DNA of 64,000 nt from the NCBI GenBank assembly GCA_021323695.1, contig JAJPKN010000038.1, positions 106,739 to 170,738 of the forward strand, in the 5' to 3' direction. This DNA comes from Actinomycetota bacterium (GTDB lineage Bacteria > Actinomycetota > Acidimicrobiia > Acidimicrobiales > Palsa-688). The notes beneath the pieces are model-generated. The model ran no database searches. It saw nothing but the letters and a program-made list of their open reading frames with translations, and was not told the origin of the DNA. This document shows, piece after piece, positions 33,671 through 42,464 of the stretch (its first letter is position 1; each line of letters opens with the position of its first letter). A program made the translations under genes and the position numbers.

Positions 33671-35358
33671 CGGAAGAGCCCCTTGCTCAACTGCTCGGCC
33701 AGCGGCCCCAAGGAGACGGCCGGGAAGAACGTGAGGCCGCCCACTATGAGGATGACCCCAACCAGCAGGCCGACGAACAGCGGCGTGTCGGTCCTGAAGG
33801 TCCCGGCGCTCGTCGCCACCGTCCCCTTGGACGCCAACGTGCCCGCCAGGGCCAAGGTGGGGACGATGACGCCGAAGCGGCCGAGCAGCATGGCCAGGGC
33901 CCCGGTGATGTTGTAGAAAGCGTTGTTGGCGTCCAACCCGGCAAACGCGGAGCCGTTGTTGTTGGCCTGGGACACGAAGGCATAAAGGATCTCAGTGAAG
34001 CCGTGCGGCCCGCCGTTGCCGATGGCTGCCCGCCCCGCGTGCACCGAGACGGCCACCGCGGACAGCACCAGGACGGTCACCGGCATGACCAGCACCCCCA
34101 AAGCAGCCAGCTTGACCTCCCTGGCTTGTACCTTCTTGCCCAGGTACTCGGGGGTGCGCCCTATCATCAGCCCCCCTACGAACACGGCGACGATGGCGAA
34201 CAGCAGGACCGTGTACAGCCCACTGCCGTCCCCGCCGGGGCTGACCTCGCCCAGCATCATCCCCGATATCAGCCCGAAGCCCCCCATGGGGTTGAACGAG
34301 TCGTTGGCCCCCGAGACCGAACCGGTGGAAGTCTGCGTGGAAGCTATGTTGTACAGCGTGGTGGGCATCGGCCCGAAGCGGACCTCCTTGCCCTGCATGT
34401 TGCCCGCGGGTTGGGCCACGACATGGGCAGCCGCCACCGCCGGGTTGGGCTGCGACTCTGCGTACGACGAGAAGCCCAGCCAAGTACCGAAAATGACCGC
34501 CATGGCCGCCAGCAGCGCCAAGCCCTGGCGGGTGCTACCGACCATCCTGCCGAAGGTATAGGTAAGGGCCACTGGTATGGCCAGGACCAGCACGCAGGAA
34601 AGGAACTGGGTCAAGCCGGTCGGGTCCTCGAAGGGGTGGGCGCCGTTGGCGTTGAAAAAGCCCCCCCCGTTGGTGCCAAGCTCCTTGACCGGCTCCATGA
34701 AGCCAACCGGCCCGCGGGCGATGACTTGGGCCACCCCGTCCAGGGGGTTGTGGACGGCCACTGGCCCTGCCAGGGTCTGGGCTGCTCCCTGGGCCACGAA
34801 CACCACGCCGGCCACGAACGCGACCGGGAGCAGCACATAAAACGTGCACCGGGTTATATCGGCCCAAAAGTTGCCTATGGTCGGCGAGCCCCGGCGGCTG
34901 AAGCCACGCACCAAGGCGACCGCGACAGCAATGCCCACCGAAGCGCTCACGAACTGCTGCACCGTGAGGGCCGCCATCTGGGTGAAGTAGGACATCGTGG
35001 TCTCACCCGCATAGCTTTGCCAGTTGGTGTTGGTGACGAAGGACACCGCCGTGCCCCACGACAACGCCGGGGCAACTGCCCCCAGGTGCTGCGGGTTGAA
35101 CGGCAGGCTGCCCTGGAGCCTCTGTAGCGCGTAGGTGACCAGGATGGCGGTGCCAGAGAACACGACCAGGGCCGCAGCGTAACGAGGCCACGGCTGCTCG
35201 GCCTCGGGGTCGACCCCGAGCGCCCAGTACACGGGACGCTCTGCCCACGCCAGGTACCTCACGCGCCCGGCAAAGACCGCCTCCATGTACCCGCCCAGGT
35301 AGCGCCAGGCGAGGGCCAGCAACGCCAACAGGGCGACGATCGTCCCGAAGTAGCCCAT
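33667..35358 (-). CDS. kdpA: Potassium-transporting ATPase subunit A
   Basis: This 563-residue channel-like subunit has four selectivity-filter repeats: [24 protein letters not shown], a [12 protein letters not shown] segment and [12 protein letters not shown]. About ten membrane helices are expected. The ATG at 35358 directly follows the kdpF stop (TAA-ATG). It selects K+ and passes it into the KdpA-KdpB tunnel. Confidence 0.97.
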   Translation of the reverse strand: MGYFGTIVALLALLALAWRYLGGYMEAVFAGRVRYLAWAERPVYWALGVDPEAEQPWPRYAAALVVFSGTAILVTYALQRLQGSLPFNPQHLGAVAPALSWGTAVSFVTNTNWQSYAGETTMSYFTQMAALTVQQFVSASVGIAVAVALVRGFSRRGSPTIGNFWADITRCTFYVLLPVAFVAGVVFVAQGAAQTLAGPVAVHNPLDGVAQVIARGPVGFMEPVKELGTNGGGFFNANGAHPFEDPTGLTQFLSCVLVLAIPVALTYTFGRMVGSTRQGLALLAAMAVIFGTWLGFSSYAESQPNPAVAAAHVVAQPAGNMQGKEVRFGPMPTTLYNIASTQTSTGSVSGANDSFNPMGGFGLISGMMLGEVSPGGDGSGLYTVLLFAIVAVFVGGLMIGRTPEYLGKKVQAREVKLAALGVLVMPVTVLVLSAVAVSVHAGRAAIGNGGPHGFTEILYAFVSQANNNGSAFAGLDANNAFYNITGALAMLLGRFGVIVPTLALAGTLASKGTVATSAGTFRTDTPLFVGLLVGVILIVGGLTFFPAVSLGPLAEQLSKGLFR

Positions 35359-35448
35359 TTAGAACCGCTCAGGCTTGAAAAGGGCGAGCCCCAGGTAGCA
35401 GAACAGCAGCACCGAAACAGCCAGCAACAGGCCGTCGGTGGTGCTCAT
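35359..35448 (-). CDS. kdpF: KdpF small membrane subunit
   Basis: This 29-residue single-helix peptide has the hydrophobic core LLLAVSVLLFCYLGLALF and ends in KPERF, the characteristic KdpF C-terminus. The ATG at 35448 shares ATGA with the preceding tiny ORF, and the TAA touches the kdpA start. It stabilises the KdpABC complex. Confidence 0.9.
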   Translation of the reverse strand: MSTTDGLLLAVSVLLFCYLGLALFKPERF

Positions 35449-35528
35449 ACGCGTTCCAGGCCCTTTACCAGGGCCAGCATCACGACCACGAAGAGGACGG
35501 TCCCGAGCACAGCCAGCAGGTCAGCCAT
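35445..35528 (-). CDS. 27-residue single-helix membrane peptide upstream of kdpF
   Basis: This tiny ORF starts at ATG 35528 and has the sequence pattern of one transmembrane helix (LLAVLGTVLFVVVMLALV) followed by a KGLERV tail. It overlaps kdpF by ATGA, the same tight coupling seen through the whole operon. That argues it is translated. A similar tiny ORF before kdpF occurs, in my recollection, in other kdp operons. It may be a second small subunit or a KdpF paralogue. Confidence 0.6.
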   Translation of the reverse strand: MADLLAVLGTVLFVVVMLALVKGLERV

Positions 35529-35574
35529 GCCGGCCAGGTTGCCAGGCACCCAGTGAACACGAGGTGTACCAGCG

Positions 35575-35586
35575 ACGGCCGGCCGT
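35575..35586. promoter_or_regulatory. 12-bp palindrome between kdpE and the kdp structural genes
   Basis: ACGGCCGGCCGT is a perfect palindrome in the only sizeable gap (about 80 bp) of the operon. It lies between kdpE and the 27-residue ORF and next to an AT-rich TTTTATTAA (leftward). It could be an internal promoter/operator; this is positional inference only. Confidence 0.3.
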
Positions 35587-35609
35587 TAATAAAACGTGGA
35601 GCAGCTCCC

Positions 35610-36287
35610 TCAGCCGGCGTCCAGGCTGTAGCCGATACCGGGCAGGGTGCGCAGCATCCGGCCGCCTTTTTCCCCCAACTTCTTGCGGAGGCGGTAGACG
35701 TACACCCGCAGGTACTCGGCCTCGGCGCCGTAGACGTCCCCCCACACCCCCCGCAGCAGCATCTGGTGGGTACAGGTCTTGCCCGCGTGGCGGGCCAGGA
35801 AGGCCAAAAGCTCCAGCTCCCGGGCGGTCAGGGCTACAGGCTTGCCCGCCACAGTGGCCTCGTAGTGAACCAAGTCGACCTCTATGGGCCCGACGACCAG
35901 GCGGCTGTCGCCCGAGCCGGTCGGCGGGCGGCCGTGGCGCAGCGCGCTGCGGATGCGGGCTTCGAGCTCAGCCATCCCGAAGGGCTTGGTCACGTAGTCA
36001 TCGGCCCCCCCGTCCAGGGCTGCCACCTTCCTGTCCTCCAGGGCCGTGGCAGAAAGGACGATGACGGGGACTTGGCTGAAAGCCCGGATGCGGCGGCAGT
36101 CCTCGAGGCCGTCCATGTCTGGCAGGCCCAGGTCCAAGACGACCAGGTCGGGGGAGCGCAAGGCCAGGGTGGCCAGGCCTTCCTCCCCGGTCCCGGCCAA
36201 CAGGACTTCGTGGCCCTTGCCCCCCAGGGCGACCCTGAGGGCGCGCAGCAATGCCCGGTCGTCATCTATGGCGAGCACGCGGGCCAC
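35610..36287 (-). CDS. kdpE: Response regulator KdpE
   Basis: This 225-residue OmpR-family regulator has a canonical receiver: VLAIDDDRALL for the acidic pocket, VVLDLGLPD for the phospho-acceptor, VLSAT and VTKPFG for the switch Thr and Lys. It has a winged helix ending in LRTLPGIGYSLDAG. The GTG start immediately follows the kinase stop (TAA-GTG). It should control the potassium-transport genes directly downstream. Confidence 0.93.
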   Translation of the reverse strand: MARVLAIDDDRALLRALRVALGGKGHEVLLAGTGEEGLATLALRSPDLVVLDLGLPDMDGLEDCRRIRAFSQVPVIVLSATALEDRKVAALDGGADDYVTKPFGMAELEARIRSALRHGRPPTGSGDSRLVVGPIEVDLVHYEATVAGKPVALTARELELLAFLARHAGKTCTHQMLLRGVWGDVYGAEAEYLRVYVYRLRKKLGEKGGRMLRTLPGIGYSLDAG

Positions 36288-37832
36288 TTACGGCCCCCGC
36301 TGGGCCACCGGGAGGGTGAAGCAAAAACGCGCACCTCTGCCCGCCCGGCCCTCCCCTACCCATATCCGCTCGCCGTGCGCCTCCAAAAAGGCATGGGCGA
36401 TCGCCAGGCCGAGGCCGCCCCGGCCTCCCGCCTCCCGGTGGCTGAACATCTGGAACAGGCTGGCCCGGTCGGCAGGAGCCACGCCGGGGCCCTGGTCCAT
36501 GACCGACAGCTCGACTTTGCGCTCGCCCGCAGAGGGCTCGGTGCAGCGGGCCGACACCAGCACGGGCTTGCCCGCCGGCGAGTGCTTGAGGGCGTTGTCG
36601 ACCAAGTTGGCCAGCACCTGGCGCACGAGCACCGGGTCGACGTCGACAGCCGGTAGCCCCGCCGGGGCACGCCAGAGGACATTGCCGTCGGTGGCGCCCC
36701 GGCCCAGGACCAACAGCGCCTCGTCGACCAGGTCGCCCACTTCCACCACTTGGCGGCGGAGCTCGAGCGCCCCGGCCTGCAACCGGGTCATGTCGAGCAG
36801 GTTGGTCACCAGCCGGTCCAGGGCATCGGCCTGGGCATCGAGCAGCTCGGCCAGTTCCTTCACGTCGCCTGGGCTAAGGGCGGAGCCGTCGAGCAGGGCC
36901 GAGGCCGACAGCTTGATGGTGGCCAACGGCGTCCTCAGGTCGTGGGAAACGGCTCCGACCAGGCTGCGGCGGAGGCGGTCCTCCTGCTCCACCAGGCGCG
37001 CCCGCAGCACCTGTTCGCCGAGCTCGGCCCTCTGCAAGGCCAGGGCAATGTGGTTGGCAAAAGCACCGAGCAGCTCGCCTTCCTTCGGGAGGGCCTTGGG
37101 CCCCTTCAGGGCCAGGAGCCCGATGACCCTCCCCGAGGCCACCAGGGCCACCGTGCGCAGCCCACCGCTGGGGGCGCCAGCTGGGCGGCGCAGGCGCTGG
37201 CTCGGCAGCCACAGCCGGACCGGGGCCGCCGAGCCGGCCGACAGGCCTCGCACCTCGTCGTCAGACAGCGGGGTGCCGGCAGATGCCGCCAGCTCCAGCT
37301 GGCCGTCCCGGGACAGCAGGACCACCGCGCCATCGGAGCCGAAAACCGCCTTCACCACGTTCACGACGTTGGCCAGCAGCTCTTCGCTCGACGAGTCCCG
37401 GACAAGCAGTTCCGACAGGTCGAACAGCCGGCGCAGCTCGGCCGCTCGCTGTTGGGCTTCGGCCTTGGAGCGGTTGGCCCTGGACACCACCTGGGCCGTG
37501 AGCACCATGACCACGGCGTAGACGGCCAGGGCGACCCAGTCCTCGGCCCGGCTGACATCGAGGGTGTAGTAAGGCGGGATGAACACGTAGTCGTAGACGA
37601 GGAAGCAGCCGGCGGTGGCCAGCAGGCCGGCAGCGTAACCTCCTGTCGCCACCGCGGCCACCACGGGTACCACGAGGACCAAGGCGGTTGTCGCCGTGCT
37701 CAGCTCCGCCCGCAGCGGGAACATGGCACCAGCCAGGGCCGCAGTCAGGGCCCAGGCGAGCATCAGGCCCAGCACCAGCCGGCGCAGCTCGGCCTTGTCC
37801 CCTCGGAGCCCCAGGCTCACCGGCAATGCCAT
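36288..37832 (-). CDS. kdpD: KdpD C-terminal half: DUF4118-GAF sensor histidine kinase
   Basis: This 514-residue histidine kinase corresponds to the second half of KdpD. It has four closely spaced membrane helices at about residues 18-115, with the KdpD-type FLVYDYVFIPPYYTLDV segment. A GAF domain follows at about 150-275, then DHp AVSHDLRTPLATIK and the catalytic domain with NLVDNALKHS, DQGPGV and GGLGLAIAHAF. The N-terminal KdpD/USP domains are absent and are encoded 6 kb downstream at the operon end. It probably starts the operon; the HAD gene upstream is 37 bp away. Confidence 0.92.
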   Translation of the reverse strand: MALPVSLGLRGDKAELRRLVLGLMLAWALTAALAGAMFPLRAELSTATTALVLVVPVVAAVATGGYAAGLLATAGCFLVYDYVFIPPYYTLDVSRAEDWVALAVYAVVMVLTAQVVSRANRSKAEAQQRAAELRRLFDLSELLVRDSSSEELLANVVNVVKAVFGSDGAVVLLSRDGQLELAASAGTPLSDDEVRGLSAGSAAPVRLWLPSQRLRRPAGAPSGGLRTVALVASGRVIGLLALKGPKALPKEGELLGAFANHIALALQRAELGEQVLRARLVEQEDRLRRSLVGAVSHDLRTPLATIKLSASALLDGSALSPGDVKELAELLDAQADALDRLVTNLLDMTRLQAGALELRRQVVEVGDLVDEALLVLGRGATDGNVLWRAPAGLPAVDVDPVLVRQVLANLVDNALKHSPAGKPVLVSARCTEPSAGERKVELSVMDQGPGVAPADRASLFQMFSHREAGGRGGLGLAIAHAFLEAHGERIWVGEGRAGRGARFCFTLPVAQRGP

Positions 37833-37869
37833 GGCGCCTCCAGGTCGGCCCGGTCGGCCTCGCGTCGGG

Positions 37870-38565
37870 TCAGCCTACCTGCGGTAGCGGGGCCAGGAAC
37901 TTCACCACCGAGGCGAGGCCGGCCGCTCGCAACGACGGCAGGACCAGGTCGGCTTCGGCGAAGCCCATGTGGGCGGTCATCTTCGTCGGTACCACCACGC
38001 AGGCCAGGCCGGCCGCCTTGGCCGCCCGCAGGCCGTTCAGGGAGTCCTCCACAGCCAGCGCCTCGGCCGGGGCGACGCCCAGTTGCCGGCAGGCAAGCAG
38101 GTACGACGCGGGGTCGGGCTTGGCAGCCCCGCAGTCGTCGTAGCAAGCCAGCACCCTGAGCTGGCCGGCCAAGCCCAGGCGTTGCAGGTGCTGGCTGACC
38201 CAGCTACGGGTGGAGCTGGAGGCTACGGCCACAGCCATGCCGAGGGCCTGGGCCTCCCGCACCCACTCGACGACCCCCTCCCTGGGGCCGGCACCACCCA
38301 GGAACTGAGCCTTCAGGCGCTGCGCCTGTGCCCGCAGCTCGCGCTCGTCCAGCGCCTGGCCGCTCCGGCGGGCAAGCTCGCCGAAAGGGTCGAACGAGGT
38401 GGCCTCAGGTCGGGTGCCTATGCACTGCGACCAGGTCTCGAGCGGCAGGTCCTGGCCATAGCCTTCCCATATCTCGCGCCAGGCCAGGTACTCGGGCTCC
38501 TCGGTCTCCAAGATCACCCCGTCGAAATCGAACACCACGGCTCTGACCGCCAAGTGCTGGCCCAC
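37870..38565 (-). CDS. HAD-superfamily hydrolase, beta-phosphoglucomutase/phosphatase-like
   Basis: This 231-residue HAD protein has all four motifs: VVFDFDGVILETE, VAVASSS, AAKPDPASYLLA and VEDSLNGLRAAKAAG. The helical cap between motifs 1 and 2 places it in the subfamily of beta-phosphoglucomutase and sugar/glycolate phosphatases. The substrate is unknown. The GTG start is at 38565. It may be the first gene of the kdp transcription unit or simply adjacent. Confidence 0.88.
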   Translation of the reverse strand: MGQHLAVRAVVFDFDGVILETEEPEYLAWREIWEGYGQDLPLETWSQCIGTRPEATSFDPFGELARRSGQALDERELRAQAQRLKAQFLGGAGPREGVVEWVREAQALGMAVAVASSSTRSWVSQHLQRLGLAGQLRVLACYDDCGAAKPDPASYLLACRQLGVAPAEALAVEDSLNGLRAAKAAGLACVVVPTKMTAHMGFAEADLVLPSLRAAGLASVVKFLAPLPQVG

Positions 38566-38568
38566 CTC

Positions 38569-39060
38569 TCAACGACCACCTGCCACCGAGGGGGCCCGGA
38601 CGACGACCGTGGCCCGCCAGGCCAGCACGAGGTCGCAGCGGGCGGCTCCCGGGGCCACCGGCGGGCAGGCCGGCCTGAGCGAGCTCAGCTCGGCCACCCC
38701 GGCTCGGGCCGCCTGGAAATTGGCCCCGGTGACGCCTCGAGCCAGCATGAGGGTCAAGGGCAGGGCCCTCAAGGTACCGGGCCGGGACACGTGGACCGGC
38801 CCCCAAGGCACGGCACCCACCGGCGCCCTCAGCAGCACGAGCAGCCTCTGGCCCACGCTCAGGCAGACGACCTGGCCGTCCTGGCGGTTGGCCAGCACGA
38901 ACCCCGCCTCGGTGCTGGCGTGGGGCAACCTCGTGCAATGGGCCGCAGAGGCGGCCGGGGCAGGGGCAGCCAGGGCAGGGGTGGCCAGGGCAGGGGTAGC
39001 CCCGGCGCTCAGGGCCAACCCGGTGCCCAGGGCCAATGCCGCCAGGGCCTTGGTGAGCAC
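38569..39060 (-). CDS. Exported chagasin-like immunoglobulin-fold protein
   Basis: This protein of about 163 residues has an N-terminal signal sequence (KALAALALGTGLALSAG) followed by an ATPALA repeat. A beta-rich domain follows: VCLSVGQRLLVLLRAP, then WGPV and FQAARAGVAELSS, with four cysteines that could make two disulfides. This pattern resembles secreted chagasin/I42-like domains, some of which inhibit cysteine proteases. The GTG at 39060 is chosen; the open frame continues through tandem-repeat DNA and is unlikely to be coding. Its 3' end is 3 bp from the HAD gene start. Confidence 0.6.
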   Translation of the reverse strand: MLTKALAALALGTGLALSAGATPALATPALAAPAPAASAAHCTRLPHASTEAGFVLANRQDGQVVCLSVGQRLLVLLRAPVGAVPWGPVHVSRPGTLRALPLTLMLARGVTGANFQAARAGVAELSSLRPACPPVAPGAARCDLVLAWRATVVVRAPSVAGGR

Positions 39061-39101
39061 GCTGGCCGGGACCGGCACGCTGGCCGGTGCCAGCGCCCGG
39101 G

Positions 39102-39137
39102 CTAGCGGGGCCGTACTGGCTAGCGGGACCGTACTGG
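39102..39137. repeat. 18-bp tandem duplication
   Basis: CTAGCGGGGCCGTACTGG is followed by a copy with one change. It lies upstream of the chagasin-like gene, in DNA with additional shorter 'GGCCGGTGC' repeats. Confidence 0.88.
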
Positions 39138-39248
39138 CCGGTGCGAGCGTGGCTGCCACTGGCCCCAACCTAGCGCCCAGCTCGCCCCGCCCTGCTCGCC
39201 CCCCCAACGGCCCGCCCGGCCTTCGCGGCCGGGCCGGCACCCATGGGC

Positions 39249-40199
39249 TCAGGCCCGCACCAAGACGACCTTGCCCAGCTTGGCCCCGGCCGCGAAGCGG
39301 CCGTAAGCGGCCTCGGCCTCGGGGAAGGGGTAGGTCGCCTCGACCAGGGCCCTCACCTTGCCTGCCGCGAACAGCGGCACCACGTGGTGGCGCACACGCT
39401 GGACGACCAGGGCCTTTTCCTCCAGGGTGCGGCTACGCAAGGTGGACCCCCGCAGGACCGCCCGGCGAGCCAGTAGCTCGGAGAGGTCCACCTGCGCCTG
39501 GCTGCCTCCCCCGAGGCCGATGACTACGACCCGGCCCCAGGGCGCCAGGCACCCCAGGTGGCGGCTGAGGCCCGGCCCTCCCACCAGGTCCACCACGACG
39601 TCGAAGGGGCGGTGGTCGGCGACCTCTTCAGGAGCCACGCACGTCGCCCCGAGGCGGGCCACCTTCGGCCTCAGCGCCTCGTGCCTGACGCTGGCCACCA
39701 CCTCCGCTCCAGCCGCGGCTGCGAGCTGGACGGCGGCCGTCCCCACTCCCCCCGCCGCCCCGGTCACCAGCACCCGGTCCCCGACACTGAGGCCGGCTTG
39801 GGTGAACAGGGCATCGTGGGCAGTGCAGTAGGCCTCCGGGAAGCCGCCCGCCTCGCTGAGGGGCCGCTCGGGAGGCACGGGCAGGGCCAGGCGTTCGTGG
39901 ACCACAGCCCACTCGGCTTGGCCGGCGCCCGGGACCAGGCCCATCACCCGGTCACCGGGGCGGAACGTGGCGGCCCCGTCCCCCACCGCCTCGACCGTCC
40001 CGGCGCACTCCAGGCCGGGCTGGTCGGCCGGGACGCCCGCTGGAGGAGGGTAGCGCCCGGCCCGCTGGAGCAGGTCCGCCCCGTTGAGCCCGGCCGCCTC
40101 CACCCTGACCAGCAGTTCGTAGGCCTTGGGGACAGGAGCCGGGCGCTCGCCCCAGGTGAGCCTGCCCTCGGAGATGATGACCGCTCGCACGTGGGCCAT
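39249..40199 (-). CDS. Zinc-independent quinone oxidoreductase (MDR superfamily)
   Basis: This 316-residue medium-chain reductase has the N-terminal GroES-like domain with GLNGADLLQRAGRYPPPAG and the GDRVMGLV segment. The nucleotide-binding domain has VLVTGAAGGVGTAAVQLA. The structural and catalytic zinc ligands of alcohol dehydrogenases are missing, as in NADPH:quinone reductases. The ATG is at 40199. It is divergent from the membrane-hydrolase gene. Confidence 0.9.
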   Translation of the reverse strand: MAHVRAVIISEGRLTWGERPAPVPKAYELLVRVEAAGLNGADLLQRAGRYPPPAGVPADQPGLECAGTVEAVGDGAATFRPGDRVMGLVPGAGQAEWAVVHERLALPVPPERPLSEAGGFPEAYCTAHDALFTQAGLSVGDRVLVTGAAGGVGTAAVQLAAAAGAEVVASVRHEALRPKVARLGATCVAPEEVADHRPFDVVVDLVGGPGLSRHLGCLAPWGRVVVIGLGGGSQAQVDLSELLARRAVLRGSTLRSRTLEEKALVVQRVRHHVVPLFAAGKVRALVEATYPFPEAEAAYGRFAAGAKLGKVVLVRA

Positions 40200-40268
40200 C
40201 CTGCCAGAACGGCGCCGTCGCGGGCCGAGGTCACCCGCGCCAGGGGCTGCCTGGGTAGGCTTGTAAGC

Positions 40269-42035
40269 GTGCGGTTCCCGAGCGAGGGGCTCGCCACGCC
40301 AGCACGGGGCAGCCGGTCCGGCACCGCCCCCGGTAACCGGCCTCGCTGGTCGGGCTGGTCCGGTTGGTCGCGCTGGCGGGGGCTCGTGGCCCTGTGCGTG
40401 GGGCTCAACCTGGCTGAGGCCTCCTTGGTGGTGGGGTTGGACCACGGTGCGCTGCCCACCCTGGCTCCCCAGGCCAGCGCCATAGCGCCGCTCGGGGTCT
40501 TCGGCGACTTGCGGTGGGTGAGCGTCTACCACGACTCCTGGCCGGTGTTCGCGGCCGAGCTCCTGGCCATGTTGCTCGTGCGGGGAGGGCTCACGGCGGC
40601 CTCCGTCGCCCTCGCCTGGCCCGAGGGCCGCCCTCGCCCAACGGCGAGCGCCCTGGTGGCCCGCAGCGTCCTGGCCACGGCCTTTTCGGCACTGCTGCTC
40701 GTACCCAGCGTCGTAGTGCTCTTCGGGCTGGCCGCCGTACCGGTGTCGTGGCTGTTCCTGGCCGGCGTCCCCGCCGCCTTGTTCGTCGCCTTCGTCGCCC
40801 ACCCCATCGGGGTCTCCGGCGACTGGTGGAGGCGGCCGATGGCCTTGCGCGCCATCGGCTGGGTGGCCCTGGCCTTTGTCACCTTGAGCCTGGCCACTTC
40901 GGCCCTGGCCGCCACGCCGAGCGCCCTGTGGCCGGTCATCTGTGCCCTGAGCGGGCTGTTCAATGCCTGGTCGTGGTCCGGCCTGGTCCGGGCCGTGGTG
41001 GACCGCCGCCCCGCCCGCCACGTGGTACCTGCCGTGCCGCTGGCGTTGGTGGCCCTGGTCGGGACCGTGGTCGGGGGGACCGTCGCCGGCTTCACCCGAG
41101 GGACCGGGGCCACTGCCGGTGCCAGCCCTGCGCCGGCCCGGGTGGCAGGGCACGGCCAGCCCGTCTTGTTGGTCTCCGGGTACGGGTCGAGCTGGGACGG
41201 CCAGCCGGTGCACCCGGTCCCCGGGCCGTTCACAGAACAACGCTTCTCCTACCGAGGGCTCAGTGCGACCGGCCAGCCCCTGGCCTACGACGGGCAGGAC
41301 ACGGTGAAACCGCTGGCCCAGCTGGACCGCCTCCTGCTCGCCCAAGTCTGGTCCCTGTACGCCAAGACGGGCCAGCTGGTCGACGTCGTAGCCGAGAGCG
41401 AAGGCGCGCTGGTAGCCAAGACCGCCCTCCTGGCTGAACCTGAGTCTCCCGTCTCCACCCTGGTCTTGGCGAGCCCGCTGGTCGGCTTGGGACGTGTGTC
41501 CTACCCGGTAGAAGGAGACCGCGGGTGGGGGGTGGCGACCAACGCGGCCATGCGCATCCTGGGCGACGCCCTCCAGGGGGTCGCCCCCATCGACCTGTCA
41601 CCCGACAGCTCGTTCTTCGCCTCGCTCAATGCCGAAGCCCCTGCCCTGCAGGAGGCGATGACCTGCTCCATAGCCGGGGTCCACCAGTTCGCGCTCTTGC
41701 CCCTCGCGGATGCCACAGCCATCCCGGCCACAGCCAGCCTCCCGTTCCCTTCGGTCGTCTTGCCCGCGTTCCATGGCGGCCTGATCGAGAGCCGCGAGGG
41801 CGCCAAGGTGCTGGCCCAGATCTTGTCGGGCCGGCCGGTAGCTGGGGACAGGTTGCTGCGGCTGGCCGACGTGGCCATCAGCTACGCCGCCAGCGCCTGG
41901 CAGGTGCCCCCTCTCGTGGCCTCCGACTACCCCGAGGCCTCCGACTACCCTAAGGCCGGGGCCAGGCCTTCTGGGGAGCCGCCGAGCTGCCCTCAAGTGG
42001 CCGAACTGCTCCGCTCCAAGCTGGCCCTCGGCTGA
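40269..42035 (+). CDS. Polytopic membrane protein with C-terminal alpha/beta-hydrolase domain
   Basis: This is a 588-residue protein. After a basic N-terminal tail, about seven or eight membrane helices occupy residues 35-285. A soluble domain follows with VLLVSGYGSSWDG, which looks like the oxyanion strand of lipase-like hydrolases. VDVVAESEGALVAKTALL is consistent with a nucleophile elbow (A-x-S-x-G), and the later AFHGGLIES could hold the catalytic histidine. I do not recognise the family by name. The start is GTG 40269, with a TAGGCT -10 box 8 nt upstream (leaderless). It may be a membrane-anchored lipase or thioesterase; this is inference. Confidence 0.7.
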   Translation: MRFPSEGLATPARGSRSGTAPGNRPRWSGWSGWSRWRGLVALCVGLNLAEASLVVGLDHGALPTLAPQASAIAPLGVFGDLRWVSVYHDSWPVFAAELLAMLLVRGGLTAASVALAWPEGRPRPTASALVARSVLATAFSALLLVPSVVVLFGLAAVPVSWLFLAGVPAALFVAFVAHPIGVSGDWWRRPMALRAIGWVALAFVTLSLATSALAATPSALWPVICALSGLFNAWSWSGLVRAVVDRRPARHVVPAVPLALVALVGTVVGGTVAGFTRGTGATAGASPAPARVAGHGQPVLLVSGYGSSWDGQPVHPVPGPFTEQRFSYRGLSATGQPLAYDGQDTVKPLAQLDRLLLAQVWSLYAKTGQLVDVVAESEGALVAKTALLAEPESPVSTLVLASPLVGLGRVSYPVEGDRGWGVATNAAMRILGDALQGVAPIDLSPDSSFFASLNAEAPALQEAMTCSIAGVHQFALLPLADATAIPATASLPFPSVVLPAFHGGLIESREGAKVLAQILSGRPVAGDRLLRLADVAISYAASAWQVPPLVASDYPEASDYPKAGARPSGEPPSCPQVAELLRSKLALG

Positions 42036-42083
42036 GCGGCCCCGCCGGCCGCCCGCTTGTGCCGCCTCGGGCGCCTGGCCACC

Positions 42084-42464
42084 TCAGCACCGCAGTGCCA
42101 CCGCCTGCACCCCCCTTGCCTCGAGCAGGTGGCCAAGGTCGCCCGGGTCACTGGTGAGCACCAGGTCCCCGTCTTGGGCCAGGAGCGCCAGGTGGCTGTC
42201 CACCACGTCGGCCGTCCCGCTGGCCTGGCACAAGGCCCCCGTGGCCCTCGAGGCCCGGCGGTCGAGGGGCAACTCCAGGAGCCCTTCGAGCAACCGCGCC
42301 AGGAGGACTTGGCGTGAGCCGCCACCTCTCCACGCTTGGGCTACGCAGCCCGAGGACGTCCTCACCTGCTCACCTCGCCGCCGTGCTGCTTCCACCAGGG
42401 CAGCCACCTGGCGGTTGCCGCGATCGAACCCTATGAGGGCGCCCGCGTCGAGCACGAGGCCCAT
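42084..42464 (-). CDS. vapC: PIN-domain ribonuclease toxin (VapC family)
   Basis: This 126-residue PIN protein has the acidic residues in VLDAGALIGFDRG, GTADVVDSHLALLA and LTSDPGDL. The position where VapC usually has a conserved Glu reads VAQAWRGG, that is Gln, a variant I associate with actinobacterial PIN proteins. It is preceded directly by the antitoxin gene (stop and start adjacent, TGA-ATG). It should act as an RNase held inactive by VapB. Confidence 0.85.
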   Translation of the reverse strand: MGLVLDAGALIGFDRGNRQVAALVEAARRRGEQVRTSSGCVAQAWRGGGSRQVLLARLLEGLLELPLDRRASRATGALCQASGTADVVDSHLALLAQDGDLVLTSDPGDLGHLLEARGVQAVALRC

